Source of the DNA: Phoenix dactylifera
Taxonomy: Eukaryota > Streptophyta > Magnoliopsida > Arecales > Arecaceae
Direction of reading: 5' to 3'
Assembly (NCBI RefSeq): GCF_009389715.1
Contig: NC_052392.1
Coordinates: forward strand, 38,001,410 to 38,065,409
Length of the DNA stretch: 64,000 bases
Shown: in pieces, positions 27,701-39,670 of the stretch
How the letters are laid out: every line of letters starts with the position of its first letter
Position numbering within the stretch: the stretch's first letter is position 1
The notes under the pieces: generated by a model
Told to the model about the DNA's origin: nothing
What the model saw: the letters and a program-made list of their open reading frames with translations, nothing else
Databases searched by the model: none
Program-made: the position numbers and the translations under genes

Positions 27701-28198
27701 GAGAGATATATGTATTATTCAAACATTGATTTTTTTTCGGTCAGTATCACGCTCTTTAATTACTTATTTATTTAGCATGTTTAGACTCTACTTTTTAGTG
27801 TTATATTGCTTACTGGACTCGTATTGCTCATTATTCTTTTTTTTTTTTGGGAGAAGTGGGCTAGATCTTCTTAAGATATTTGCAATTATTGCAGTTCTAG
27901 TTTAGTTAGAACAATTTATTTGATTTGACTTAATTAGCATATTTTGACTTTTGTTACTTTGGAACAATTGATTATTAGAATAATTTTGCTTAGATCTTGA
28001 TTAAATCAATTTTCGAGGATCGAAGAATTTTTATTATTATTGTTTTAAGATTATTATGGCTTAATCTGTAGCTTTGCATGGTCCGCAGAGGAGATGCTGT
28101 GTCTATTACGCTTTGAATTTGGGATGCGCTTCTAACAATATCGGTTCTCCCCTTCCACGCTTCTAACAACAGCTTGCGCCCTTTGAGACCTCCCAGCT
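27701..28198. other. upstream region of dirigent gene 3
   Basis: AT-rich until about 28080, then more GC-rich towards the start codon. No clear TATA box was found. Confidence 0.35.
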
Positions 28199-28768
28199 AT
28201 GGCTTGGTTTCCTAGGGGCCTTTCTCTCCCCTTCTCCACCATCTCTTTCATCCTCTTTTGTTCAATGGCGGTCTCGGTGTCGACCGCCGATCTCTTCGAG
28301 GAGTTCAAGCACCCCAGCGAGAAGAAGACCCATCTGCACCTGTACCTCCACGACATCGTCGCCGGGGGCAACTTCACAACCGTGAGGGCTGTGACGGCAA
28401 ATGCATCACTCCCGCCCAGCTTCGGGGACCTTATTGTGCTCGACGACCCGCTGACGGCAGGACCGAGCCCGACGTCGAAGCTGCTCGGACGGGCTCAGGG
28501 ATTCTGCGCTTTTGCATCGCAGCAGGCTCGGCATCCTGCACTTGCACTGGCCATGAATCTCGTGTTCGCAGCAGGGAAGTACAAGGGGAGCACGCTAACG
28601 ATACTGGGGAGGAATCCTCCCTTGCAGACGACGAGGGAAATGCCTGTGGTTGGAGGCAGTGGGAGATTCCGGATGGCCCGGGGATATGCTATCGCCAAGA
28701 CTTTCTCTTTTAACACAACAAGTGGGGATTCAGTCGTGGAGTACAATCTTTACGTGCTGCATTACTGA
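28199..28768 (+). CDS. dirigent protein (third of three)
   Basis: A single-exon gene for 189 residues with a signal peptide (about residues 6-30) followed by a canonical dirigent domain: KTHLHLYLHDIVAGGNFTT, FGDLIVLDDPLTAGPSPTSKL, LGRAQGFCAFAS, LVFAAGKYKGSTLTILGRNP, REMPVVGGSGRFRMARGYAIAK and VVEYNLYVLHY at the C-terminus. All landmark residues that are altered in the second copy are normal here (HD, DDPLT, REMPVVGG). Length and frame are ordinary and the codons are GC-rich. An AATAAA signal follows at 28836. It is on the same strand as the other two copies, about 6 kb downstream of the second, the gap being filled by repeats. A secreted, apoplastic role in phenoxy-radical coupling is likely; the substrate is unknown. 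Confidence 0.93.
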   Translation: MAWFPRGLSLPFSTISFILFCSMAVSVSTADLFEEFKHPSEKKTHLHLYLHDIVAGGNFTTVRAVTANASLPPSFGDLIVLDDPLTAGPSPTSKLLGRAQGFCAFASQQARHPALALAMNLVFAAGKYKGSTLTILGRNPPLQTTREMPVVGGSGRFRMARGYAIAKTFSFNTTSGDSVVEYNLYVLHY

Positions 28769-28835
28769 GCTTGCACTGTTGATTTGCTATCCACTTGCCG
28801 GCTCGCATTCGCTGAAGAGTTTATGCAAGGGAGTG

Positions 28836-28841
28836 AATAAA
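28836..28841 (+). terminator. polyadenylation signal of dirigent gene 3
   Basis: AATAAA 68 bp after the stop codon. Confidence 0.5.
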
Positions 28842-29396
28842 GCTTGGGTAAATGGCTTCTTATCGATTGATATTAATGCAAGGGAGTGCTCATAGAGATT
28901 CTTATCGATTGGCATCTCCACCTCCTCCTTCCTTATTTAATGTCTCAAGAGAAAGTGATGAATCAAACATGATAAAATTTGGCCAGAATTGATGGAGAGA
29001 TTCAAAAATAAATATCTATGCAAATCTTTTTAGATGTCCCTTGTGTGCGCATTAAGTTGATACAGAGTTGTCAATTAAATGGTATGACATAATGTTGCGC
29101 TTGATTATAGGACGCAATGTGTGGATCGATTATAGATTTTCCCTCCAAGAAAAATTGTCGGTTATAGATATATTATTGTCGGTACAACTAAAATATGCCA
29201 AAATTCGTGGATCTTTTTCATGCCATGGCTTTTTTTGGTCGGCAAGACAATGATAAGAAGAACATTTTAGCTGTGCAAACACTTTGGAATAACATTACGG
29301 GCTCGATGCTTAAAGTGAAATAGAGATGACCACATCAGTGGTATGCCACCCTAGAGAAATTATTGCACCACATCAGTGCTAAGCCATCCTCGCCAA
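28842..29396. other. intergenic, no gene seen
   Basis: A short word TTCTTATCGATTG occurs twice (28856 and 28900). Nothing else was recognised. Confidence 0.4.
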
Positions 29397-29535
29397 GTTA
29401 ACAAGCTTGTCAACACCTTGCTCATTGTTCATAAACCAAGTTAACATGCAAGCTTGTCAACACCTTGCTAGCTCATTGTTCATAAACCAAGTTAACATGC
29501 AAGCTTGTCAACACCTTGACCATGTTCATAAACTA
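29397..29535. repeat. short minisatellite, about 2.8 units of 43-51 bp
   Basis: Three successive units begin GTTAACA and share GCAAGCTTGTCAACACCTTG and GTTCATAAACCAA (29397-29439, 29440-29490, 29491-29535). Confidence 0.8.
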
Positions 29536-29753
29536 CATGAATGACAGATACTAAATACATTACCAAAACTATTAGTCAACTCATCGGTCCATCCTATATC
29601 TGACAAATACTTAGAAGCCCAACTCTGATACCTAAAAAAAATTGAGCTGGTTTGATGCAATTCCATTCTATTTTTTGTATTGGCCTTTTTCAAGTATAAG
29701 TGGAAGTTGCAAAACAGCTTAAGCGACTTTATCGAGTAAAAACCGAAATTGTC

Positions 29754-29758
29754 AAAAA
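29754..29758 (-). terminator. Pol III terminator of tRNA-Asp
   Basis: TTTTT on the - strand, three bases past the 3' end of the tRNA gene. Confidence 0.7.
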
Positions 29759-29761
29759 TAT

Positions 29762-29833
29762 CGCCGTTGCCGGGGATCGAACCCGGGTCACCCGCGTGAC
29801 AGGCGGGAATACTCACCACTATACTACAACGAC
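29762..29833 (-). tRNA. tRNA-Asp (GUC)
   Basis: A 72-nt gene on the - strand folds as a standard tRNA. The acceptor stem is GTCGTTG/CAACGGC (with G-T pairing), the A box is TAGTATAGTGG, and the anticodon stem-loop is CCCGCCTGTCACGCGGG with anticodon GTC at 29798-29800. The T arm is CCGGGTTCGATCCCCGG with an intact B box. The discriminator is G and there is no encoded CCA or intron, as for nuclear plant tRNA genes. The predicted frame across it (ACHAGDPGSIPG) is the usual false translation of a tRNA. Confidence 0.97.
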
Positions 29834-29839
29834 CTCGTT

Positions 29840-32500
29840 AAAATAGGCGCCATAAAACGACCGTAATATATATTGCTTGCAAATATTACAAGTCAACTGT
29901 TTTGGAGGTTTGGAGGTTGGTGCATCTTATGCTACTTCAAAGAGAACTTTTATTTTTTACTTTATTTGAGAGATTCTGTTGGAAATAATTGGTTTTGGAC
30001 TTTATGTGTATATTAAGATGTCCAAACCAAAAGTAATCATAAGTAACAAACAAAATTCTTCATATGCCAACCTACATATCTCCACAACTCTATTGGTACT
30101 ATCCATTTTGGAGTTCCTTGGTGCAAAACCAAAAGACTTTTGGAATAATTAAATTTTGATTGCAAGCATTTTAAGAATTGCAAACTTTTTTTCAAAACAA
30201 ATATTGTAAGAGTTATGTTTAAAAATGTAAGTTTTTTTTTTTCAAAGAGTATTCCATCATGCATATTGATCCCATATGCAAGTTATTCTTTTTGTTTTGT
30301 TTTCAAAGAGTATCCACCATTCATATTGATCCAACTAGTTGCACCCTCAAATTCAATAATAATTGAGTCCAGTCCATGGTTAATTATTGAACAAAAAAAT
30401 ATGAAATTGTATTAAAAAATAGTTTCCAAATTAACAATTTCTATTCATAAGTCAAGAATTCCTTTATACAGATAATGCTAAGTTAATCCCACATCTTCAT
30501 TGAAAAAGTGTAAACCCAATTCTCAATGCGACACACGAGGAGTTAAGTTGTTACTTGGAGACCTAACGTTAATATTGCATGTGTTAATTCCCAAAAAGGC
30601 CAGGTTTTTTACACCCTTGTCGAGAAATTTTCAGGAGAGAAAAATATAGTTTTATAACATAGATACGAAAGCTAAGGCATAAATTATTCTTAAGTTTTAA
30701 TGTTACTTTGGATAAATCAAAAAATAGATACATCTAAGTTCTTATTGGCATGTATAGTTTTTTGAAGGATTTATGATGTAGCATAAATGTTTTTATTTTT
30801 TTTTCAAAAGATATAGAGTTGTCTGTTTATGAAAAATCATTCAATTTGATTGCTTAATGATATCTCCCAAGTGTCAACATAGGGTGAAGTGAGTGGGAGT
30901 GGACGAATGGGAATGTGTTTTATATGTGAGAAAGAGAGGGATATTATATGAGAGGGAGTGGATTAGGGAGATTGTAGGTTTTTTAGTGAATCCCATTTTG
31001 TGATTAAATCATGAATAACAAGAGAGAGATATAAAGAGTGGGTAAAGATGTGGCTGCCAGCTAGTGGCTGGTACCCAATGAGAAATTACTAAATGCACTT
31101 CATGCATAGCCATATTGGTGTACGCTACGAATCATCGAAATGTATTAGTGTAGGTTCCATTCATCCCGCACTAATCTCGGTAATTGCCTCACACCAATAC
31201 ACCTGAGCAATTGGTAGTGTGCACCAGCATGGCCATACACTTTTTTAGTGTCCATAGCATGGCTAGTTGGGAGTCAACTAAGGAATAAGTAGGAAAACAT
31301 CTAATGAAACGAATTGGGAAAGAGAGGTTGAGGGTTTCTAATAGGTTATACCTTGGTATTAAATGGTGTTTAGAGAGAGAGATAGAGAAATATTAGCAAG
31401 TATGCAGGATTTTAGAGTAGCTTTCTCATTTGAATAGTCATCCAATTAGAGTCCTGAACAATAAGGTCCAATCCTAGCGCATAAGAGACAAACTGATATA
31501 CAAGATACAAAGGTTACGTAAGAGAAGCAAATCGTGAGACATTTAGGAGAGAGATTTACCACAAGAATTTTGAATGCCGATCTCGTCTAGTAGAAGAACT
31601 ATATGTTTTCCAAATTGATCATGAGCGTAATCTATATAATATAAATTTGGAAAGGCATACTAAAGGTAATCCCAATATGGGAAAATTTGTCCCAACAAGT
31701 TCAGTTGGTAAAGTAATTGTAGGTTGGTCTCAATGACTTGGGTTTCTCCCACCCTCATCTAAAATGAATAACAAACTGGATTTTGTACACCAAATCGGAG
31801 TAGGCTACTCCTTTGAGGTTTTGATTTGCTCCTAGTAATCCAGCAAAAACCCAGTCTAGATACAAGTTAGGTCACCATCAAGGTATATATAAATGTGTGT
31901 GTGTGTGTAAAGCAAAAATCCTTCTACCACTGAATTTTCTTAGCTTCATTGATCTCCCATCCCTCCGGCACTACTTATACTAGCACTGGGACAGTGAAAA
32001 ATCGTTGATTAAAATCGTCACAGGTACTTCTGTTTTGATATGAAGGTATACTACTTCCAATCGTTGATTGAGCTTGATCGATCAAAGTTAATAACTTTCA
32101 AAGCCCGAGGAAAAAAATTGTGATCCTTGAGAAAAGTCAATGACAAGCAAAATAATGTTACAGGAGATTGATATCCAGAAAGGAGAAAATATTGGGAGGA
32201 TTTCATATACATTTGTAATAGAATTTGATAATATCAATATGCGCTGCTAGATGTAAGAAAGTTATATCTTGTTAGGAACAATTAATTGATTTACAGCCTC
32301 TTCCATTATATATTTAACATCTCAAAACTTGTTCAAGAGTATATTACAAGTAAAAATAGAAAGCATTTAATTTACATAATTATGGAAGGTCTAAGGACAA
32401 TTGGGTTACTATTGTTTACAAGATGAAGTTAGACTACATACATGCATACAAGATGGTATGATTCAACCCTTAGGCAGACTTCTTTTTTGAGGGAAACACT
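29840..32500. other. intergenic, no gene seen
   Basis: AT-rich. A weak foldback of ~130 bp (arms at 31102-31126 and 31210-31234, about 19 of 25 positions pairing) is MITE-like. A short TG repeat lies near 31894. No frame with a domain. Confidence 0.4.
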
Positions 32501-32501
32501 T

Positions 32502-35500
32502 TCATGTAGACTTCAATCTGTCCACCCGATAAGTCCTCTGTAACAGTTGCAGAAATACAAAGAAGAAACACAAATTGAAGTGTAAAGTGTTACCATAATG
32601 AAAAGAAACCAAAAAAGAGAAAAAAAAAAGAAAGAAGAAGAAACAGAAAAGATCCCATACTCACCAGAAGGGTGTATATTTCATCTAGAAGAGGCTGAAG
32701 CATTTTTACCAAGTTCATGATATCTTCTTTCAGAGCATCATAGTCTTGCCCTTCGCCCATCAGCAAGCTGATGAAGAATTCCCTCTCTGGAACGAGCTTC
32801 AAGGCTACCTGTTCATTTGCAACTTTGGTTGAGGAGATCATCATCAAGAAATAACTACTGGACACTACATCCTGAAGACCAATTACAGTATCCAATGTCT
32901 TCTGAAAATTCAACATTTGATCGTAGTCTTTCATTCATCATATGTTTTCCTCAACAGAGTCCAGACTGTGTGTCCACATTGGACATGTTATGAATGCTAA
33001 AAACAATTTTCTAAATGCAATTCAAGGGGAAAATAAGACCTTAAACCCTAATAACATGAAGTTCGAGTTGATGAAAGAGTGATTTCGGATGAATAGAACT
33101 TAGGAAGTGAGCATGCTAGCAAGTTTCCTTAAGAGATTTTAAGGTCAGGTGCAGCATCTGAGACGAGTTTTCTGCTACAAATCTTTGAACTCGAATTAGT
33201 TAGTCCAGTCTTCTCTTTGAGTGATATCAAATGATTTGATCACATAGCCAAACCGTTTCCATGACTAAGCTACTGCCAGTTTCAGACCAAACAATAGTTT
33301 CTTATTGTTCAGCATAGATTATAAACAGATTTTTTTTTCTTTTTTTTTTTTTTGTATTTTGATGCAACTGATGACATTGAATGGAGAGAGGTTAGGCTGT
33401 TAGGAGCAAACAAACAAAATGTCAAAAGATGCCAAATTCGAAGAGCTGCTGGAAACAGTTAAGCAGCAAACAATCTCAAACATGAATCTTAAAGTTCTTA
33501 ACCAACTGGAATTGTCAAATTAAGCATTTATGAGGTCTCGACCCATAATCATGCAATGCACCAATGACAACTGAAATTTGACAACATAGAGACACTGAAC
33601 AACTACATGTGCAAGCTCAATTTGGATTTATGTTTATAAATATGCAAATCATGGGATAAAAATGTTTTCATTAAAAATAAGAGAGACTAGGAAACAGTAA
33701 TTGCAGAAATGAAGACCTTGAAACACTTGACATAGTTGGATGGAGCACCACCAAATTAGGTAAGAAGTCTCTTTGTCAAAGTTTGATGACACAATGATGC
33801 TGAAGTATGCCATTTGTTTTCCTCATATCCCTAGAGCTAATCTAGTAGTGTAGATGAATGTACATGGAATCAACAAGTGATGGACGCAAATTATGTGTTG
33901 TACAGTGCTGTCCTTTATGAGAATATCTTGTATAATACTTACTTTTTGTTCTTAACCAACCATTCATATTAAGAAAGCAGCAACAATTGAGTGAGATAGA
34001 ATACTCTGTAAGCTGCAGATGATATCCAACCATGCCATGGCTTTAATGTGTTCTTGTATGCTTCTTCTACTACTTGTTCAAAACTCGAGTTAGGATCCTT
34101 CTCCAATTTTCCCAACAAAGTTACTCCGAAATCAATGGACCTGATGCCACCAAGTAGTCTTATAAATAAGAACAAGGGGACATAGGAATAAAATCATAAT
34201 AGTTTGACGGAGCCAAGTGCCCAAGCTCCCATTTAACTCGGTTAAGGCCAGCATGCTGTGAAAACCTAAATTATCATTAGAAATTAATTTTGAGTTCTTT
34301 TTGTGAATTCGAATGTTTTATGGACCTGGTAAGCCATACGACAGCTTTGGAACTGCTTTCAGCCTTTCTTGTACTCCCTTCCACCTCCTCCTTCTTCAAT
34401 ATCCCTACCAAGCTTGAATAAACTGTTGGGTCTGATAAATATAGCTCTTCCACTCTCTACAATCAGAGAAAAACTCGTATGTTAGCCTCGTTCAGTTACA
34501 AATGTAGCAGTAAAATGACAGTATGCACTTCAAGAGCCTAGTTCCAATTGTATCAAAAAACAAGGCACTCATGCAGTGAGAATAAAAGAGATCCAAGATC
34601 ACACACATCAAGCACGATGATGTAGTGCAGGATATGGGATCAAGCATAGTTTCTATGTGAAACCATATAATGTTTACAACTTCTAACCGATGGCACCTTT
34701 ATAATGGATTAACAGAGAATGGGAACAACTAAAAATGGATTGCCTACTTGTGAATAGCGATGCAGCATCGTGCTGCTTCCAACTACTTGATCCACAAGAA
34801 CTGTGTTTGTCACAGCACAGATGCATGTTCCATTTCTAGCAGCAGCCAGCTTGCAGAGAGATATATCAGCCTATCAAGCATCTAGGTGTGTTTGAATACA
34901 AATGGCACAAGAGGCAGGTGAAACAGAATGATGCTACTAACCTTGTACATCTAATAAGCTTTCTATCAAAGAACTCTATACAGGCTCATTCAAAATCTCA
35001 AGTTAGATTAAGTTACCAAGGCATGAGTTCATGTTACACAAGATAACTACCTATTATTTTTTGTTGCCATTGAAGGCTAATATTATGTCCAGGCACACAT
35101 CAGAAAAATCTGGTCAGAGATTGTTTCTTAAAACTAAAATATTTGTCATAAGTTTCAAACATAATTTCAGGGATCTTACTACAGAAATGTTTGCAACATA
35201 CTAAATGCAAAACCCATGAGGTTGATCCCATTTCAAGCTTTACAAAAAAGGTGAAATGTTTTCAAAAGAAAGAAATTGTATGGACAAAGAAGAAATAAGG
35301 AGAGATCAAAAGAGAAATTAATCTCTCTTAACTATAAAACATATCGATGTATCGAGGTTTCTAGGAAGGAAATATTATCTGATAATAAAACAATAATAGC
35401 GATACATTACCTGGATATTCCGCTGTATGTCCTGCCTCAAGACTGACATTGTAGGTCCAATCTTATCTGCACCAACCAAAACCAATATATGAGAAAGAAA

Positions 35501-36796
35501 TAGTTATATGCTGACAGAGCTATGCTTAGTTTGCCAACTTCTGATAATGCCCAAATCCATGCTCATTAACAAGGCAACAGAGCAGGTCAATGACACTGAA
35601 GGTGCAAATGGGTGTACTATTTGCCATTGATGACTATAATCTACTTACACTGGTAAACTGACCCTGACCTTCATGTCTTATTTCAGCCATATAGATGGAT
35701 CCTGATCCAAGCTTAGGTCCTGATGGACCACATGGAACAATATGTGCAGCAGATACATCTTCCACATTGTCCCAAACCGCCATCTACTTTTGTTACAGAA
35801 AAAGTTTGATGAAATAAACAAATAAATAAGAATGTTTTGAGTATGGCAATTCATGTGGCAGATGTGAACAGATTATTTGAAAGAGTTCTGAAAAGTGATT
35901 TTAAAGGATCATGAAATTAAAATAAGATTTAACTCTCGGGGAAATGGTACAAGTATGAAAAGACCCCATCACTAGACTGATCGATCTTTAGATGCTTCTG
36001 AAATGAATATTCTGGTTATAAATGCTTTGAGTTCCATGTTTGTGGAGTTGGATTTCTGGAGTTGAGGCATTTAAAATGAACACAAGGAGAAACTAGTCAT
36101 TGTTGGAAGCCCCATTTAACTATGCAGAAATTCTCATTGTGCTTTATCTTTCTTTGAACTTTGTTAATGTAAACATCCAATAACCCTTGTCCATTAGACC
36201 ATAACTTCAATTAAACTGTTTAAAATCAAGAAAGTTGTAAAAAAACTCCCAAGCACATTGAATCGTACAAATTATAACCTTCTTTAAAAGTTCTTTCACA
36301 AACTAACAAAACTAGCCCTTGTTGCCGAGGGACCAAAGCACAGTCCTGGCCCCACTGTTATAGTTCAAGGTAGTAGTCCAAGGTGATCCCAATATTGCTT
36401 GTCATAGACATGGAGCCCATGGTCGAAAGCTTACTTTACAATCTATAAAGTAAAGCTGTAAAAAATATCATGCCCACTAGATCTCTCCTGAGTCCTCAGC
36501 ACATGTATGTTTATTGTCTTATTTATGAATGCTTTCTTTTTCCAACAATTTGAAGGAGTCCTTTTGTGAATGTTTATGAGAGAAAGTAGATAGATATCCC
36601 TACATCAAAAAAAGAGAGGAGATAGATATCCACATGTGGGTGTGTGTCTCTTGGTATAGAGGGATAGCGAGTTCCACATGGCATGATGATCAGTAGAAAC
36701 TTGAAACTGGATATGGAGAGGGTCTTCATCCTTGATAGTTAGACTAGAGCAGTTGAGCTTTTACAGGACTCTAAATGATTACAAAAGGGAAGACCC

Positions 36797-36847
<51 letters not shown>

Positions 36848-37015
36848 TTTCGGAAAAGAGAGCAAACCAAGGACTTGAAGTAGTAGGTTGGAGACACCTA
36901 AGAAGGCCAAGGTGGAGATGTTCTTCTCCTCAGGCTTCACCAAAGAGAGCTCCTCAGTTGCCAACCTTATGTCGGACCACTTCTTCTCCATCTCTTCTCC
37001 CTCTCCTTTCTTCAT
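32502..37015 (-). CDS. glycolipid transfer protein (GLTP domain), six exons
   Basis: Spliced on the - strand: 37015-36868, 35466-35411, 34456-34326, 34140-34005, 32808-32665, 32537-32502. All introns are GT-AG and the phases join to 216 residues. GLTP proteins carry single glyco- or sphingolipids between membranes in the cytosol. The protein matches the family (PF08718) across nearly its whole length: LLLQVLDKIGPTMSVLRQDIQRNIQ, VEELYLSDPTVYSSL, SKAVVWLTRSIDFGVTLL, AYKNTLKPWHGWISSAAYRVALKLVPER and the end DRLKST. Expected lipid-headgroup residues are present at D62, N66, W109 and H148; the usual lysine is R69. The start could also be the ATG at 36991 (residue 9), which begins MEKKWSD. The first donor (CTTG/GTTTGC) is weak but required by the frame. 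A GA/TC microsatellite lies in intron 1. It resembles Arabidopsis GLTP-type proteins rather than ACD11. Confidence 0.88.
36799..36846. repeat. (GA)n microsatellite in GLTP intron 1
   Basis: About 24 GA units (TC on the gene's strand), beginning about 20 bases into intron 1 of the GLTP gene. Confidence 0.95.
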
Positions 37016-37575
37016 GCCTCACTCTTTCTTCCTTCGTTAAAGGACAGTGGGCCTTCTCTTCATATCTGGCGGTGTTTTGGGCGAGAAGAGGCTATATATG
37101 ACTCTCCCATACTCCCACCCCATTGGAGGGAGGGAAGGAAGGGACGGTGAGGTCAACGAGAATGGATACCGACCCATTCCTCCCATCGCCATGGCCGTCA
37201 TCACAAGGCCGCTCTCTTGCCGATGTCTATATGGATTAAAATAAAGATAGCAATATAATTATATACCATGGGTCTCCAAACTTTGTCTTTACATGCCTGA
37301 ATTATTACTTATGACTTCGAGAGTTTGGAGTTTGTGTTTTTTATTCGCCCAGGAAACGGTGCGCAACCGTTCACATGACATCATTTCCAAGTTTATCCAG
37401 CAAATATTATATAATTCGAAGCCCACAGGATGGGAATAAAAATCATTTGGGCCGGTCACCGGAAAAAAAATATATAAGGCGGTTTTCTATTTTACCAATT
37501 TTTTATCCATCAAAAAAATTTAAAAACTTTTCTTCCTAACAAAACCATCAATCTCTTGATTATAAAAATAATATA
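37016..37575. other. upstream region of the GLTP gene
   Basis: GC-richer up to about 37230 (likely leader and core promoter of the GLTP gene, transcribed leftward), then AT-rich. No definite TATA box was chosen. Confidence 0.35.
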
Positions 37576-38188
37576 TTTTTATTGGTGCACGCTATATGGC
37601 CAAATGATACACAAGAAGTAATCATATAGCAAGTTAATACATATTTTTATATAAATCGATATATAGTTTCTAAAATATAGGGTTTACTAATATATAGTAT
37701 ACGATATATATTGTTAAACAAATTGATACATAGTTTCCAAAATATCATATTCACTAGTATATATTACAAGACTGGGTGATATATATGCATTGACTTTTGA
37801 TGTATATTGTAAGCCTCTCTGATACACACCTAATATTGATCAAATTCCCACCGCCACGTAAATCGATACACAATTTTTCTAACATGCTTCTTATCAATAC
37901 ATACTATATAACTACGTAAATTAATCGGCTAATAAGCTAATACATATATTTAAGTAAATCAATATATAATTTTCATAACATGATGTTCATCAGTACTTGT
38001 ACACAGTACATAATTTTCTAGCTTTGTCTAATTAGCTAAGTGTGTATCATCTAACTATGTACTATGTATTGATGAGTATTATGTTCTAAAAACTACATAT
38101 CGATTTATCTATATATGTGTATCGACTTAGTAGTTAATTAATTTGCTTAATATGTATCATCTGTCCATATAGTATGTACCGATAAAAA
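37576..38188. mobile_element. foldback element with long inverted arms
   Basis: The ends (37576-37599 and 38165-38188) are inverted copies with about 20 of 24 positions matching. Homology continues inwards for at least 100 bp on each side (ATGATACA, TAAATCGATATATAG / its inverse). The arms and centre are made of several diverged subunits of ~70-140 bp, each running ATCAATACATACTATA ... TAAATCGATATATAGTTTTC. No coding sequence. This is a foldback or long-TIR DNA element; the superfamily is unknown. Confidence 0.6.
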
Positions 38189-39584
38189 GCACGTTCTAAA
38201 AATAAGAAAAAAAAAATGATGTCATTTTTTCTAAAAAAAATTACGGAACTGACGACTCTATTAGTAAGAGTAGTTTTTGACTTTTAAATTTATTTTTTAA
38301 GATGTTACTAGGAGAAATACGGTAAAATTAGAAGTTTGCCCATATTACTTTCTTTGATGTCCGCTACATATAATTTTTGCTCTTGGGACTGGCAAGCAGG
38401 AATAGAGTTGGAACTTCTTCTATGAGTGATACTAATTAAGGATGGTCCGCCTTGGAATAATGAAGGTAGGTCTCCAAAACTTCAGGAAATTTCTTCTATG
38501 CTTCTTAATACGGATTTAAAAAAAAAAACAACTTCATGTGGTTAGATGCTAGTTTTTGGTGCATGGTAGGTCCCATAATCTCTATTATTTGAATAGTATT
38601 TGAAGTACCGTGGGATGTCTATTTTTAGCATAGAGTGTTTGGTGGCTTATGCCGTTAGAAAGTGGAAACCGCCGACATGAAATGTATACGGAACGTGGAG
38701 ATTTGTGCTTGACTTGATAAAGGGCTGTCCTCGTACTCTTTTTTCTTGTTCATCCTCCATCCGAGTGCCCAAAGGAACGGCTTATCTTGATTCATGGAAC
38801 ATAATAGGTCATCACGTTCAGAGATTTGCTGTTCATATAAACATCTAATGCATACTATAGAAATTAAATCTTATTGCATATTAGTTAATTATATACTAAT
38901 AATGGACTAAGACAAATATAAGTACCCAAACACATGTTGACATATCATTAACTTTTATTTTTTTATTATATAAATAAAACTAATATTATATGTGTATTTA
39001 TACGAGTGTCTGTATATATGTATATATATGTACGTATATAATAAACTAGATGATGAAAGCAAGTTTGGGTCAGGTTGAGTAAAAAATTCAAACCTAAACT
39101 CAGTCCTAAAGCTTCAATGGATTTGATTTTGATTCTACATCCAACTCAATGGTTGGGTTTGGTCGGGGGTCAGATCTTGTTGGAGTTAATTACCAAATTT
39201 TTTGGTTGGAGTGATAGCACTATATATATGCTCTATGCATATAAAAAAAAGAAATCAAATCTTCTTTCAAATTAAACTAGATCATTAATATATAGAAAGT
39301 TTTGATGTTACAAAAATAGCAGTTACATATTTTAATTTTAAGCTTCATTTTTGTTGCTCGAGTTGTCCAACCATCTAGATAGACCTATATAAAGCCTTTG
39401 GAAGTCCTTATGTGCCAAAGAGTTGAAGTGAAACAAAGGTTAAAAAATGGTCTCACACTCCAAGGGCAGATGAATTGAAATCTTGGCTCTATGTTGAATT
39501 TATTTGCAAAAAAGAATGCTATTGCATTTTGTTTTGAGCAGGGGCTTTAAACCATTTCTTATGAAGTCATAAATCAACCATCGG
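38189..39584. other. intergenic, no gene seen
   Basis: AT-rich with short frames only (such as 39075-39275); no motif recognised. Confidence 0.4.
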
Positions 39585-39670
39585 TTTTTTTAAGCAACAC
39601 CAAAGATTTGAGCCTGGACCTCCTAAAAGACAAACCCTTAGGTGTGAGATGCCAACTGCACTAATAACAG
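39585..39670 (-). mobile_element. short tRNA-derived SINE-like element
   Basis: On the - strand it starts with a strong A box (TTAGTGCAGTTGGCATCTCA), has a B-box-like GGCTCAAATC about 40 bp later, and ends in an A run (complement of 39585-39591). It is about 85 bp. It could instead be a degenerate tRNA-like repeat. Confidence 0.45.

Noticed and set aside
29526-29819. 97-codon frame on the - strand with ACHAGDPGSIPG
   Set aside because: It is a translation across the tRNA-Asp gene; this peptide is a familiar tRNA artefact.
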